Below are positions 16,478 to 23,662 of a DNA stretch of 48,521 nucleotides, piece after piece (position 1 is the first letter of the stretch; every line of letters starts with the position of its first letter). The notes beneath the pieces were generated by a model. It saw only the letters and a list, made by a program, of their open reading frames with translations. It was not told the DNA's origin and did no database searches. A program made the position numbers and the translations under genes. This DNA is from Gemmatimonadota bacterium (GTDB lineage Bacteria; Gemmatimonadota; Gemmatimonadetes; Gemmatimonadales; GWC2-71-9): contig JAHECN010000006.1 in NCBI GenBank assembly GCA_024641735.1, positions 1 through 48,521 on the forward strand. Direction: 5' to 3'.

Positions 16478-17028
16478 CACGTGTCCCCGATCGGCACGCA
16501 ACCATCAAAGCGTCCTGGGTAGAACTCCACCTCCAACTCTTCCTGGATCCCAATCCGTGAGGTGTAGTAGCCGTAGAGGGTCAGGTACTTGAGATCGCGC
16601 CAAAAGGTCGCGTTCGGTTGCGCACTCGCGCGGGCGTCGCGTTCGACTCCGGCGAGAACCTCATCCTGCGCGGTCGGCAACTGATCGACGAAGAGTTTCT
16701 GTGACGCGCGGGAACTCCGCTGATCGAGATCGACCAGCCCGTCGACAAATCGCTTCTGCTGCGCCGTACCGTAATGATCTGCCACGATTCGCTCGGCGAA
16801 ACGATGACACTCTGCCTCCCGCGCACCGGGGGTCTCGGTGTCCGGGATGATCCGGTCACACGCCGCGGCCACTGTTTGCATCTGGTGGGCGTCGAAAAAG
16901 CCGAGTGGTGACGGATCGGTGCTGAGCGCCGCGTGTGTCCGTTCGCCCAGGGCGAAGAGTTCGTCGACCGGTATCGTCGCGATCGCGGAGGCCCCGCCAA
17001 GGAGGCGGAGAAGGGCTCGGCGGTGCAT
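16477..17028 (-). CDS. Gluconate 2-dehydrogenase subunit 3 family protein (Tat-exported small subunit), locus B
   Basis: The 183-residue protein has a short leader with RR at 3-4 and a hydrophobic stretch. Then come ACDRIIPDTETPGAREAECHRF and a C-terminal RDLKYLTLYGYYTSRIGIQEEL, the family signature (compare GYWTSEIGIEDL in the locus A copy). It should act as the export partner and stabilising subunit of the GMC dehydrogenase that starts at its stop codon. It is the first gene of the six-gene operon. Upstream on the minus strand a TATATT (17057-17062) with a TTGTTC 19 bases further up could be the promoter. Confidence 0.85.
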   Translation of the reverse strand: MHRRALLRLLGGASAIATIPVDELFALGERTHAALSTDPSPLGFFDAHQMQTVAAACDRIIPDTETPGAREAECHRFAERIVADHYGTAQQKRFVDGLVDLDQRSSRASQKLFVDQLPTAQDEVLAGVERDARASAQPNATFWRDLKYLTLYGYYTSRIGIQEELEVEFYPGRFDGCVPIGDT

Positions 17029-17056
17029 GGCAGATCTCGAGAGTGGGAGAGCTTCG

Positions 17057-17087
17057 AATATACAGCGTGCGGGGTGAGGGGGAACAA
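17057..17087 (-). promoter_or_regulatory. Possible promoter of the locus B operon
   Basis: Read on the minus strand, TTGTTC (17082-17087) and TATATT (17057-17062) are separated by 19 bases. They lie about 30-60 bases upstream of the first operon gene. The spacing is one or two bases long, so confidence is low. Confidence 0.35.
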
Positions 17088-17098
17088 CGCATTTCCAG

Positions 17099-17118
17099 CT
17101 GCGGCCGTCAGGCCGCAG
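17099..17118. repeat. 20-base hairpin, copy 2 (inverted)
   Basis: CTGCGGCC-GTCA-GGCCGCAG is the exact reverse complement of the element at 10459-10478. The stem is perfect. It lies just upstream of the promoter region of locus B. Confidence 0.85.
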
Positions 17119-17144
17119 GGGTTGTGATCGTGTTCCTCTGTCAG

Positions 17145-17242
17145 GGGGAGGGGATGGGGGCCTCGCTCCTCGCGACCGGAACTCGCCGCTTCGCGGCTCA
17201 GACAGCCGGTCGCTTCCTCGTCGAGGCCCCCACCCCCTCCCC
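17145..17242. repeat. Two-arm inverted repeat (21-base G-rich arms)
   Basis: The left arm 17145-17165 and right arm 17222-17242 are complementary at 20 of 21 positions. Inside them a second pair, GCGACCGG (17172-17179) and CCGGTCGC (17206-17213), extends the fold. The arms are poly-G/poly-C rich (for example GGGGGCCTCG). It has the two-arm-plus-spacer layout of the heptamer elements but no 7-base period. Confidence 0.75.
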
Positions 17243-17251
17243 GTCATAGCT

Positions 17252-17287
17252 CCTCTCGCGATCCATGACTAGCGACTCACGACTCCC
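17252..17287. repeat. Heptamer array, GCGACTC/ACGACTC family (single arm)
   Basis: CTCTCGCGA is followed by degenerate copies ending GCGACTC-ACGACTC. The array stops directly at the stop codon of the DUF6265 gene (17288). Confidence 0.6.
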
Positions 17288-18139
17288 CTACGGCGCCCGC
17301 TGACCCCACCGCGTCACAATCGCCCCGACCGTCGCACCGAGGATCGCCCCACCAGCCCCTCCCAGGGCGATGCCATAGCCCCACGCCTTGCGATGGTCGC
17401 TGGCACATCCCTCGGTCGATTCGCAGAGCGCCGTGACGATCAGGTGCAAGAATCCGGTGAATGCCGCTGCACCAACGACTCCCCCGATCGCGGCGCCACG
17501 CAGCGTATTGCGCTCTCTGCCCCAGACCGTGGTGACGTCGCCGAGCGGTATGGGCGCGGTGCCGTCGCCGCTGCGGAGCAGGAGGGCTTCGGCGGTGAGG
17601 CCTTCGAATCGGCCGCTCAGGAGCTGCGATTGGGCAGCCACACGGACCCGATCACCCGGTGCCATGCTCGCCAGCCCGACCTCCGCGACCGCGTGGCAGG
17701 AAGCCATCCGAGTGAAGGCGAAGCGCTGCTCGCGGAACTTGTCGCCTTCCTCGCCGGTGAGGAGCACGTTGATCTTGTCTGGCCCATCGAAGGCGTAGCG
17801 GATCCGCCGGGGAAAGTCGTGCTGGGGCTCCTCGACCACAAAGGAATCCGCCGTGGTCATGATGGCCCGGAAGTCGGTGGTGCCAGCTCCGGCCGGGGTG
17901 GCTCGGTAGAGGACTCTGCCAGCGGGCGCCTCGACCCGCAGCCGCTCCGTCACCCTGCGGGAGTCTCCGCGGACAACGGCACCGGCACCCACCAGCGAGC
18001 CGTTCGGCTTGAGGATCCAGCTTTCCCGGAACGCCCCGGCTTCCCAACACCCCGCCAACCGCGCCATCGGGGCAAGCTGCGTCTGGGCCGCGAGGGGCGG
18101 TGCGACGACCATGGCAAGAGCGAGCACGCGACGGAGCAT
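17288..18139 (-). CDS. Secreted DUF6265-domain protein with glycine-rich C-terminus
   Basis: The 283-residue protein has a signal peptide (1-18, ending LAAQ). The N-terminal domain reads LAGCWEAG..RESWILKPNG and later PQHDFPRRIRYAF, which fits the DUF6265 lipocalin-like family. A middle part (about 155-205) looks like a small beta domain. The C-terminal 75 residues contain two Gly/Ala-rich membrane-like stretches (AAIGGVVGAAAFTGFLHL and GIALGGAGGAILGATVGAI), as in some bacterial surface proteins. The start codon overlaps the hydrolase stop (TGATG). Function unknown. Confidence 0.7.
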   Translation of the reverse strand: MLRRVLALAMVVAPPLAAQTQLAPMARLAGCWEAGAFRESWILKPNGSLVGAGAVVRGDSRRVTERLRVEAPAGRVLYRATPAGAGTTDFRAIMTTADSFVVEEPQHDFPRRIRYAFDGPDKINVLLTGEEGDKFREQRFAFTRMASCHAVAEVGLASMAPGDRVRVAAQSQLLSGRFEGLTAEALLLRSGDGTAPIPLGDVTTVWGRERNTLRGAAIGGVVGAAAFTGFLHLIVTALCESTEGCASDHRKAWGYGIALGGAGGAILGATVGAIVTRWGQRAP

Positions 18140-18915
18140 CAGGGATCTCCCAGAGATTCGACGAACTCCCGAACCATACGTGAGATCTCTCCGGGTTGAT
18201 CCATCATCACCCAATGGGAAACCCCGGTCATGGCCTGGCGGGGCAGGCCGGGACGGAGTTCATGTAGGGCAAAGGAGGACGAGTTCACTGGTGCCGTGAC
18301 GAGGAGAACCGGACCAGGAAATCGGTCGAGTGACCGAGTCGGTCGATAGCGTAGCAGTGAGTCATACAACCCTCTGATCACTAGCCGTGGAGCGGCCAAG
18401 AGCGCTGCCCGCACCCTACGCTCCGTCTCCGGCGTCGCCCCGCCCAAGGCGACCTCAATGGCACCTTCGACCGTTTCGGCATAGTGGGCCTCGTGGGCGA
18501 GGCCGGCCATGAAGCCCCGCAACGCCTCGGGTGGCACATACGAGAAGTCCCCGGCGGCATCGAGAAGGACCATCCCCGCCACCCGGTCCGGCATCCGCGC
18601 CGCCAGTTCCATCGCCACGCTGGCCCCAAAGGAGTGGCCGACCAGCACGAACCGCTCAAGCGCGAGCTCCCCCACCACCGCAGCCAGGTCGTCGGCGCAC
18701 CCCTCAATGGAGTAGTCACCCTCTCCGGAGAGGGCCGATCGGCCATGACCCCGGAGTTCGGGAACGATCAGCCGATACCCCGAGCCGAGGGCACGGACCG
18801 TCGACGCCCAGAAAGAAGCGTCCCCGGCCATGCCGTGGATCAGGAGAATGGGGAGGGGGCCCTGGCCGTGCTCTTCGATGACGATGGTGCCGGCGGGCCC
18901 GGCGATGCGGCGCAT
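18139..18915 (-). CDS. Alpha/beta hydrolase
   Basis: The 258-residue protein has the alpha/beta-hydrolase fold: HG oxyanion motif (27-28), PELRGHGRS (52-60), nucleophile S95 in GHSFG, and a C-terminal His (H234, GVSHWVMM). The acid usually found after strand 7 is missing; the strand reads LLVTAPVNSSS. D119 after strand 6 (LLDAAG) could replace it, as in some other family members. No signal peptide. The substrate cannot be deduced. It is coupled to the DUF6265 gene downstream. The gap before its start is filled by a heptamer array, leaving no Shine-Dalgarno sequence. Confidence 0.85.
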   Translation of the reverse strand: MRRIAGPAGTIVIEEHGQGPLPILLIHGMAGDASFWASTVRALGSGYRLIVPELRGHGRSALSGEGDYSIEGCADDLAAVVGELALERFVLVGHSFGASVAMELAARMPDRVAGMVLLDAAGDFSYVPPEALRGFMAGLAHEAHYAETVEGAIEVALGGATPETERRVRAALLAAPRLVIRGLYDSLLRYRPTRSLDRFPGPVLLVTAPVNSSSFALHELRPGLPRQAMTGVSHWVMMDQPGEISRMVREFVESLGDP

Positions 18916-18925
18916 GCGGAACTCG

Positions 18926-18953
18926 GAGAACAGAGAACAGAGAACAGAGAACG
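18926..18953. repeat. Heptamer array, GAGAACA family (single arm)
   Basis: Four tandem copies of GAGAACA (last GAGAACG) with an exact 7-base period fill the gap between the hydrolase start (18915) and the histidine phosphatase stop (18955). Confidence 0.9.
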
Positions 18954-18954
18954 G

Positions 18955-19491
18955 CTACGGCTTCATCACTCCACAGCCGTCCGTCGACGGTGGGTTCGGT
19001 GCGCCGTAGCGGGAACGAATCACATCCACTCGTCCCGGCACGAGCAGAAGGGTAAAGAACGACTCGTACACGTTGTCACAGAGGTCTCCAACCTTCGGCC
19101 CGCCGAACGCTTCCACGATGTGACCGATCGTATTGCTGTGTCCGATCACTAGCACGGCGCCACCCAGGGCCCGTGCCGAATCGGCGACGGCGCGGGCGTG
19201 TGCCGGGACGCCGCCGCGCACCGCCATCTCGATCGGCGTGAGGCCATGACGTGCGGCCACCAGGGCGGCTGTTTGCCGTTGCCGTGCGTACGGCGTCACG
19301 ATGATCGCGGTGATCTTCACGTCGGCAAGCGCGCTGTCGAGCGCCGCGGCGCGCGCCAATCCAGCGGGACTCAGCCCCGGATCGTTCGCCGGTTGCGCCA
19401 ATTTTTCGGCGTGACGAACGACGATAATCGTCGTCGGGCGGATGGTGTCGGCAGGAGCAGCGAGGAAGAGTGAGAGCAGGAGTGTGAGCAT
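18955..19491 (-). CDS. Secreted histidine phosphatase (SixA/PGM-like)
   Basis: The 178-residue protein has a short signal peptide (1-14) and a histidine-phosphatase domain. This has the catalytic RHAEK (26-30, His27), a downstream TPYARQRQTA (Arg ligand) and the second catalytic His in IGHSNT (H118). Length and motifs fit the small SixA-like branch. Exported members dephosphorylate small phosphate esters or unknown substrates. The C-terminus keeps two Cys (CDNVY and GCGVM), consistent with an extracytoplasmic disulfide. Confidence 0.85.
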   Translation of the reverse strand: MLTLLLSLFLAAPADTIRPTTIIVVRHAEKLAQPANDPGLSPAGLARAAALDSALADVKITAIIVTPYARQRQTAALVAARHGLTPIEMAVRGGVPAHARAVADSARALGGAVLVIGHSNTIGHIVEAFGGPKVGDLCDNVYESFFTLLLVPGRVDVIRSRYGAPNPPSTDGCGVMKP

Positions 19492-19526
19492 CGGGGAAAG
19501 GTAACGCCGGGGTGCAGCCTACCTCC

Positions 19527-19892
19527 CTACCGTTGTTGTGCTTCACGCTCAAAGCAGTTCTGAGAGTAGGGATCCTCACCCCGCCCCCACGCCATGGCCG
19601 AGGCCACGGCGTACGCCAGCGGAAAGAACGGCCCCCACCGTTCGGCTTGGGCCACGTGGACCCGTTCATGAAGCCGCCACAGGTCGAGTGTCGACTGGTC
19701 GACAGCCAGGATGACGTGGCCAAGGGTGATGGCCGCGGGGCACATCCCGAAGCCGATCCGAGGAAGCAGTCGCGGGAGCAGCCCCCCGCAGGCCTCGAGG
19801 GTGTGGTCGCGGCGGCAGAGTGGCGCGCGACAACTGGTGGCAATCAGCACGCCGACGAGGGAGAGCGGGGAGGGCCAGATATAGCGAAGCAT
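19527..19892 (-). CDS. Small HExxH protein (possible minimal metallopeptidase)
   Basis: The 121-residue protein has H75-E76-R-V-H79 within LWRLHERVHVAQAERWGP, then a helix and N-x-F-E115-R-E-A near the C-terminus. HExxH plus a downstream Glu is the gluzincin ligand set in a very compact form. Hydrophobic segments at 9-20 and about 88-101 suggest membrane association. The ATG overlaps the stop of the upstream gene (TGATG); GTG three bases earlier is also possible. It is the third gene of an operon led by an SPFH protein, a partner class often tied to membrane proteases. Activity is unproven. Confidence 0.6.
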   Translation of the reverse strand: MLRYIWPSPLSLVGVLIATSCRAPLCRRDHTLEACGGLLPRLLPRIGFGMCPAAITLGHVILAVDQSTLDLWRLHERVHVAQAERWGPFFPLAYAVASAMAWGRGEDPYSQNCFEREAQQR

Positions 19893-20416
19893 CACGACCG
19901 AACCACATCCTCCTCGTAGCGCTGCAGGAACTGCTCCAGCGTCCGCTCCGCCAGCGGGTGATTGTGGCCATCACCGAAGAGAACCCACCGTGGCGCGATG
20001 CGCCCGATCACGAAGGCCGCGGCAACGCCCACAATGAGCGCAGGGATGATGGCGCGTGGGCCCGCGATCCTGGCGAACGGAAGAAACGAGATCCCGACCC
20101 CGAGACTCCCGATCCACACTCGGCGCAGGGTCGCAACGGTCGGGTTCGACACCATCGCGTCGCCGCGATCATTCCATGCCACGAGCCTGTCACTTGCAGG
20201 GATCGGGGCGACCCACCACGTCACCCCCTTCCCTCCGATCCCCAACTCGCCGCTGGCGAGCCGCCGAGCGCCGATCACGTCCGGTGCCGCCGACACGTAG
20301 AGCGTCAATCGCTGCGCCGAGTTCATTGAATCCCCCGGCGCGCGCTCGGCCGCCGCGCGCGCGTGGTGTTCCACCACCGCCCAAGGATCGGGGCGCGGTG
20401 CCGGCGATTGCGTCAT
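19892..20416 (-). CDS. Membrane protein of unknown function
   Basis: The 174-residue protein is not recognised. Residues 1-110 are soluble, with LTLYVSAAPDVIGARRLASG and a WWVAPIPASDRLV strand. Two membrane segments follow (about 105-119 and 123-139). The C-terminus is charged and helical, with GDGHNHPLAERTLEQFLQRYEED. The start overlaps the SPFH gene stop (ATGA) and the end overlaps the HExxH gene (TGATG), so the three are a tight operon and may form one membrane complex. Confidence 0.6.
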   Translation of the reverse strand: MTQSPAPRPDPWAVVEHHARAAAERAPGDSMNSAQRLTLYVSAAPDVIGARRLASGELGIGGKGVTWWVAPIPASDRLVAWNDRGDAMVSNPTVATLRRVWIGSLGVGISFLPFARIAGPRAIIPALIVGVAAAFVIGRIAPRWVLFGDGHNHPLAERTLEQFLQRYEEDVVRS

Positions 20417-21237
20417 GGACGACGCGTGTTGGCGTCGAGCACTGTTCCGCCGATCACACACGTCGAGATCTGTGGCCCTGAGCAGGCACGGGCGATCGCG
20501 TCAGAGAACGCACGAGCCCGCTCCAACTCAAGCAGGGCAGGATTTCCTGCATACGCGTTTCCACGGAGCCGCGTCGCTTCCGCTTCGGCCTGCGCACGGA
20601 TGATCGTGGCGCGTGCCGCCACGGAATCGATCGCGAAGCGCTTCAACGTCGAGTCCAACACTTGTGCCTGTGCGACGGCTCCGATCCGCGCATCCTCGAT
20701 GGTCTTCGGAATCCGGATGTCACGCACGTACGCCCGCTTGATGGTGGCCAGCGTGCCAAGCTTCCGCTGAATGTGCGCTTGCACCGAATCCGAAAGCGCC
20801 GTGCGTCGCACTGAGAAGATGTCTTCAACCGTCCACCCGGCTAACGCGGTCCGATATCCCTCGCGAATCGCATTCAGAATTTCAATTTCGGCGGCCGCCG
20901 GCGTGCGCTTCGCGATGAAGACGCTGTTGACCGATGCGGGATCATACGCGTAAACCACACCGACATCTCCCTGCACTGTCACCGGGTCCGCCGTCTGGGC
21001 ATCGATCTGCTCAGTGCTGCCCTGATTCGGGTAGTTCACATCGGTCAACGGGAAGCAGGTCGCCTCGCTGAAGATCGTGAACGCCATTCCGGTCGCCATA
21101 TGCTCATCGACGACCTTGCCGAAACGTGTCTCGATGCAGTAGTCGGTTTGATCGACCTTGGTGCAGCCCGTGAAGAAGACGCCAAGAAGAACGACCACGG
21201 CGAACAACGTTCCGCCAATTGCGCCAAAGCGTGCCAT
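20413..21237 (-). CDS. SPFH/Band 7 (prohibitin-like) lipoprotein
   Basis: The 274-residue protein has an N-terminal membrane segment with a lipobox-like FFTGC (C25), then an SPFH domain (YCIETRFGKVV..., VTVQGDVGVVYAYD). The long coiled-coil tail carries DARIGAVAQAQVLDS and AQAEAEATRLRGNAYAG, typical of prohibitin/stomatin-like proteins. SPFH proteins form ring- or cage-like assemblies that scaffold membrane proteases such as FtsH or NfeD-type partners. Here the following genes are a small membrane protein and an HExxH protein. The start at 21237 is the ATG directly before the hydrophobic segment. Confidence 0.82.
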   Translation of the reverse strand: MARFGAIGGTLFAVVVLLGVFFTGCTKVDQTDYCIETRFGKVVDEHMATGMAFTIFSEATCFPLTDVNYPNQGSTEQIDAQTADPVTVQGDVGVVYAYDPASVNSVFIAKRTPAAAEIEILNAIREGYRTALAGWTVEDIFSVRRTALSDSVQAHIQRKLGTLATIKRAYVRDIRIPKTIEDARIGAVAQAQVLDSTLKRFAIDSVAARATIIRAQAEAEATRLRGNAYAGNPALLELERARAFSDAIARACSGPQISTCVIGGTVLDANTRRP

Positions 21238-21277
21238 GCGGGGGACTCCGGTGGAGGAGAGAGATGCAGAGAAAATA

Positions 21278-21452
21278 GTCGTGAGTCGTGAGTCGTGAGA
21301 TGGGTGAGGGGTGAGGGGGAACAGAAGGGAACAGGGAACAGGGAACGGGAAAACAAGCGGGGCTGTCGACTTGGATCGCTCCCAAGCCAACAACCCCACC
21401 TAAGACCTACGACCTACAACCCTCACGACTCCCGACCAACGACTCGCGACTC
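21278..21452. repeat. Composite heptamer element: GTCGTGA, GGGAACA, GACCTAC and ACGACTC arrays
   Basis: The gap between the SPFH and YeaQ-like genes holds four arrays, all with a 7-base period. These are GTCGTGA x3 (21278-21298), GGGAACA x3 plus one offset copy (21317-21347), GACCTAC x2 (21404-21417), and ACGACTC/CCGACCA/ACGACTC/GCGACTC (21425-21452). The first and last arrays are complementary arms of the GTCGTGA family. The last one runs into the stop codon of the YeaQ-like gene. Confidence 0.85.
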
Positions 21453-21675
21453 ACTTCAACTTGTCATACCCCCACAGCACAATCATCGCGCCGATGACTG
21501 AGCCCACGAATCCGACGCCGCGGCCCATGCCGAGCAGGCCGAAGAGCATCGAGCCGACCCACGATCCGGCGATACCGAGGAGGATCGTCATGATGATCCC
21601 ACCGCCCTGCTTGCCGGGATAGAGAACCTTGGCCACCAGGCCAACGAGGAAGCCAATCAGGATGGTCCACAGCAT
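21451..21675 (-). CDS. GlsB/YeaQ/YmgE family membrane protein
   Basis: The 74-residue protein has three hydrophobic helices with the family Gly pattern: LIGFLVGLVAKVLYPGK at the start, IIMTILLGIAGSWVGSMLF in the middle, and GFVGSVIGAMIVLWGY at the end. The 'PGK..GG...T...G..G...G' spacing is that of the transglycosylase-associated/YeaQ family, often stress induced. AAGGAG lies seven bases before the ATG. Function in the cell is unknown. Confidence 0.88.
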   Translation of the reverse strand: MLWTILIGFLVGLVAKVLYPGKQGGGIIMTILLGIAGSWVGSMLFGLLGMGRGVGFVGSVIGAMIVLWGYDKLK

Positions 21676-21740
21676 CTGCGTACTCCTTGGAACGGGTCAC
21701 CGAGAGTTCTTGAGTGTCTCTCCTAGACGAGCTTGGGAGT

Positions 21741-21776
21741 GTGGGGGTTTCACGTTGCACCAACGAAACACCCCAC
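21741..21776. other. Imperfect hairpin upstream of the YeaQ-like gene
   Basis: GTGGGGGTTTC and GAAACACCCCAC face each other around a smaller perfect stem CGTTG-CAC-CAACG. It lies just downstream of the DUF6524-like gene (stop at 21793) on the minus strand and could act as its terminator or an attenuator. No T-run was seen. Confidence 0.5.
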
Positions 21777-21792
21777 GGGCCCCCCGGACGGG

Positions 21793-22236
21793 TCAATCCA
21801 CGCTATCGGTGTCCACCTGTCCACTGAGGCGCCGGGAGAGGTGGGACCAGCTCATCCCCATGGCCAGAATCATCGCCAAAACCACCAGCACCACATGGGA
21901 AATCGCCTGGCCCTGCAACGAGAAGACATTCCACGAAGAGAGGAGCCAGACGACCCCTCCACAGATCGCCGTCACGAGGAGTGCGCCGGGGACGCCGAGG
22001 GAACGGCGGGTTGCCTGCAGGTAAAGCACCCACCCGGCGACAAGCAGGACGGCGCTTAAGAACTTGAGCGGCAACTGGGATGAGGCGACGCCATCGCCCT
22101 GACCGAAGATCGGGTAGAGCGCCCAGTGCGTGAACGAGGTCCCGGTCGGATTCCAGGTCGCGTACACCAGCAACAGCGCGAGCACAAAACGCACGCCGAT
22201 CCCCTTCCACGAAAGTCCTTCCGTTGTCATCGCCAT
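21793..22236 (-). CDS. DUF6524-like four-helix membrane protein
   Basis: The 147-residue protein has four membrane helices (about 11-26, 52-70, 76-98 and 104-124). The start contains VRFVLALLLVYATWNPTG and later FTHWAL, a pattern I associate with the DUF6524 family. The C-terminus ends in a charged, polar tail (SRRLSGQVDTDSVD). I chose the ATG at 22236 because GGAG sits eight bases upstream; a second in-frame ATG is at 22230. Function unknown. Confidence 0.65.
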   Translation of the reverse strand: MAMTTEGLSWKGIGVRFVLALLLVYATWNPTGTSFTHWALYPIFGQGDGVASSQLPLKFLSAVLLVAGWVLYLQATRRSLGVPGALLVTAICGGVVWLLSSWNVFSLQGQAISHVVLVVLAMILAMGMSWSHLSRRLSGQVDTDSVD

Positions 22237-22279
22237 GCGGCACGCTCCGATAGATGTGATCCCTGCGGACAAATCTTGC

Positions 22280-23551
22280 CTAGCGTGTGAGTCCCCACAC
22301 TTCGAGGCGAATGAGCCCCGTGCTCGGATCTTCACGACGTATCACGACACGGTCGCGTCCTGCGGCAAAGAGGACGCCCTTGGGCAACGTGACTCGCCCC
22401 TGCAGCGCACCGTCCACGCCAAAGATTCCCCACTGCGTGGTGCTGTCGAGTGGAGACCAGCCGAGACTGGCCCAGACCGACCCGGTGGGATCGACCAGCA
22501 ATTGCGAGAGGGCCGGAAACTGCGCCGCGAAGCGGGTCTCTTCGAGTTTCTTGATCTCGCCATCGAGGATCTCCGGCGGGACCATGGCGCCGAGTCGGCG
22601 CAGGGCATCGGAGAAGACGCGCTTGTACTCGCTCTCGTCCGCGGGAGTCACGTCGCGCGCGGGCACGTCGACCCGAATCACCTGCAGGAGCGCGCCTCCG
22701 GTACTGCGCCGCTGCAACTCGAACTGCTTTCCAGGTGTGGACCAGAGCGCGCCCTGCGCCACAGCCAGCACAGGGACCGCGCCGAATCCAATCTGTCGCG
22801 GGATCGCCGTCGTCTGCCCTTGAATGGTGATCGAGGACGAGTACATCTCGGCCCCTTTCATCATCAGGAGGGTGTCGTAATTCATGCCACCCGCGAGCAG
22901 GGAGACGATCGCCAGTGGAAATTGAAAGCGGTTCGGATCTTCACCGGCTGGTGCCGTGGCAGCGATCCCATCAACCCGGTGGATCGAGGTGCCGTCCGAG
23001 AGGACGCCAAGGATCGTTGGAGGAACCGGCAACGCTCCTGCCGAAGGGTAGTCCCGCTCACCGCGCAGCGACCCGTCGAGGCCAAAGAGCACGCCGCGCC
23101 GTTGCGACGGATCGAACGCCAGCAGCGTGTCTCCACCGAGGAGGAGGAGTTGGGTGATCATGCGATACTCACCCGGACCTTCGCCCTGTCGCCCAATCGT
23201 CCGAAGCAATTGCCCTGTCGTGTCAATCAGGAGGATGTGCGGCGGCTGCCCGGCCACCACGACCAGACGTCCATCAGGCAACAGTCGGCCAACCGCACCG
23301 GACGAGGCCCCGACGATCCCGGACGAGAGGTCGATCGTCGTGTCGTTCGCTTCGCCACCGATCATCGTGAGGGGTTGGGCGGAGAGTTTCCATTCCGGTG
23401 CGCCCTGCCACGCCGCGTTCGAGTACTCCCAGACGGCTACGCCTGCGGAATCGCGAACGGCCACGTCGAGCGCCGCGGAGCTAGGGGCACCCTTGTCGCC
23501 GCCACAGGCAGCGAGGAGGAGCACTGAGAGGAAGAGATGACGGTGACGCAC
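22280..23551 (-). CDS. Six-bladed beta-propeller (NHL-like) lipoprotein
   Basis: The 423-residue protein has a lipoprotein signal (LSVLLLAAC, Cys16). It continues with propeller blades typical of the six-bladed family: GRLLPDGRLVVVAGQPPHILLID, GQLLRTIGRQGEGPGEY, LLLGGDTLLAFDPSQRRG. The G-x-G-E-G-P-G-E-F/Y signature is diagnostic. Proteins of this kind are common outer-membrane or periplasmic lipoproteins in Gemmatimonadota and Bacteroidota, with unknown ligand. The start is GTG at 23551 with GAGG five bases upstream. Confidence 0.8.
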   Translation of the reverse strand: MRHRHLFLSVLLLAACGGDKGAPSSAALDVAVRDSAGVAVWEYSNAAWQGAPEWKLSAQPLTMIGGEANDTTIDLSSGIVGASSGAVGRLLPDGRLVVVAGQPPHILLIDTTGQLLRTIGRQGEGPGEYRMITQLLLLGGDTLLAFDPSQRRGVLFGLDGSLRGERDYPSAGALPVPPTILGVLSDGTSIHRVDGIAATAPAGEDPNRFQFPLAIVSLLAGGMNYDTLLMMKGAEMYSSSITIQGQTTAIPRQIGFGAVPVLAVAQGALWSTPGKQFELQRRSTGGALLQVIRVDVPARDVTPADESEYKRVFSDALRRLGAMVPPEILDGEIKKLEETRFAAQFPALSQLLVDPTGSVWASLGWSPLDSTTQWGIFGVDGALQGRVTLPKGVLFAAGRDRVVIRREDPSTGLIRLEVWGLTR

Positions 23552-23566
23552 GACAACCTCGACGGC

Positions 23567-23661
<95 letters not shown>

Positions 23662-23662
<1 letters not shown>

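Noticed and set aside
21278-21452. CRISPR array
   Set aside because: Repeat units are 7 bases with no unique spacers and no cas genes nearby.
22130-23527. 465-codon open frame on the plus strand
   Set aside because: Antisense to the propeller lipoprotein, whose signal and repeats are clear; no domain on this strand.
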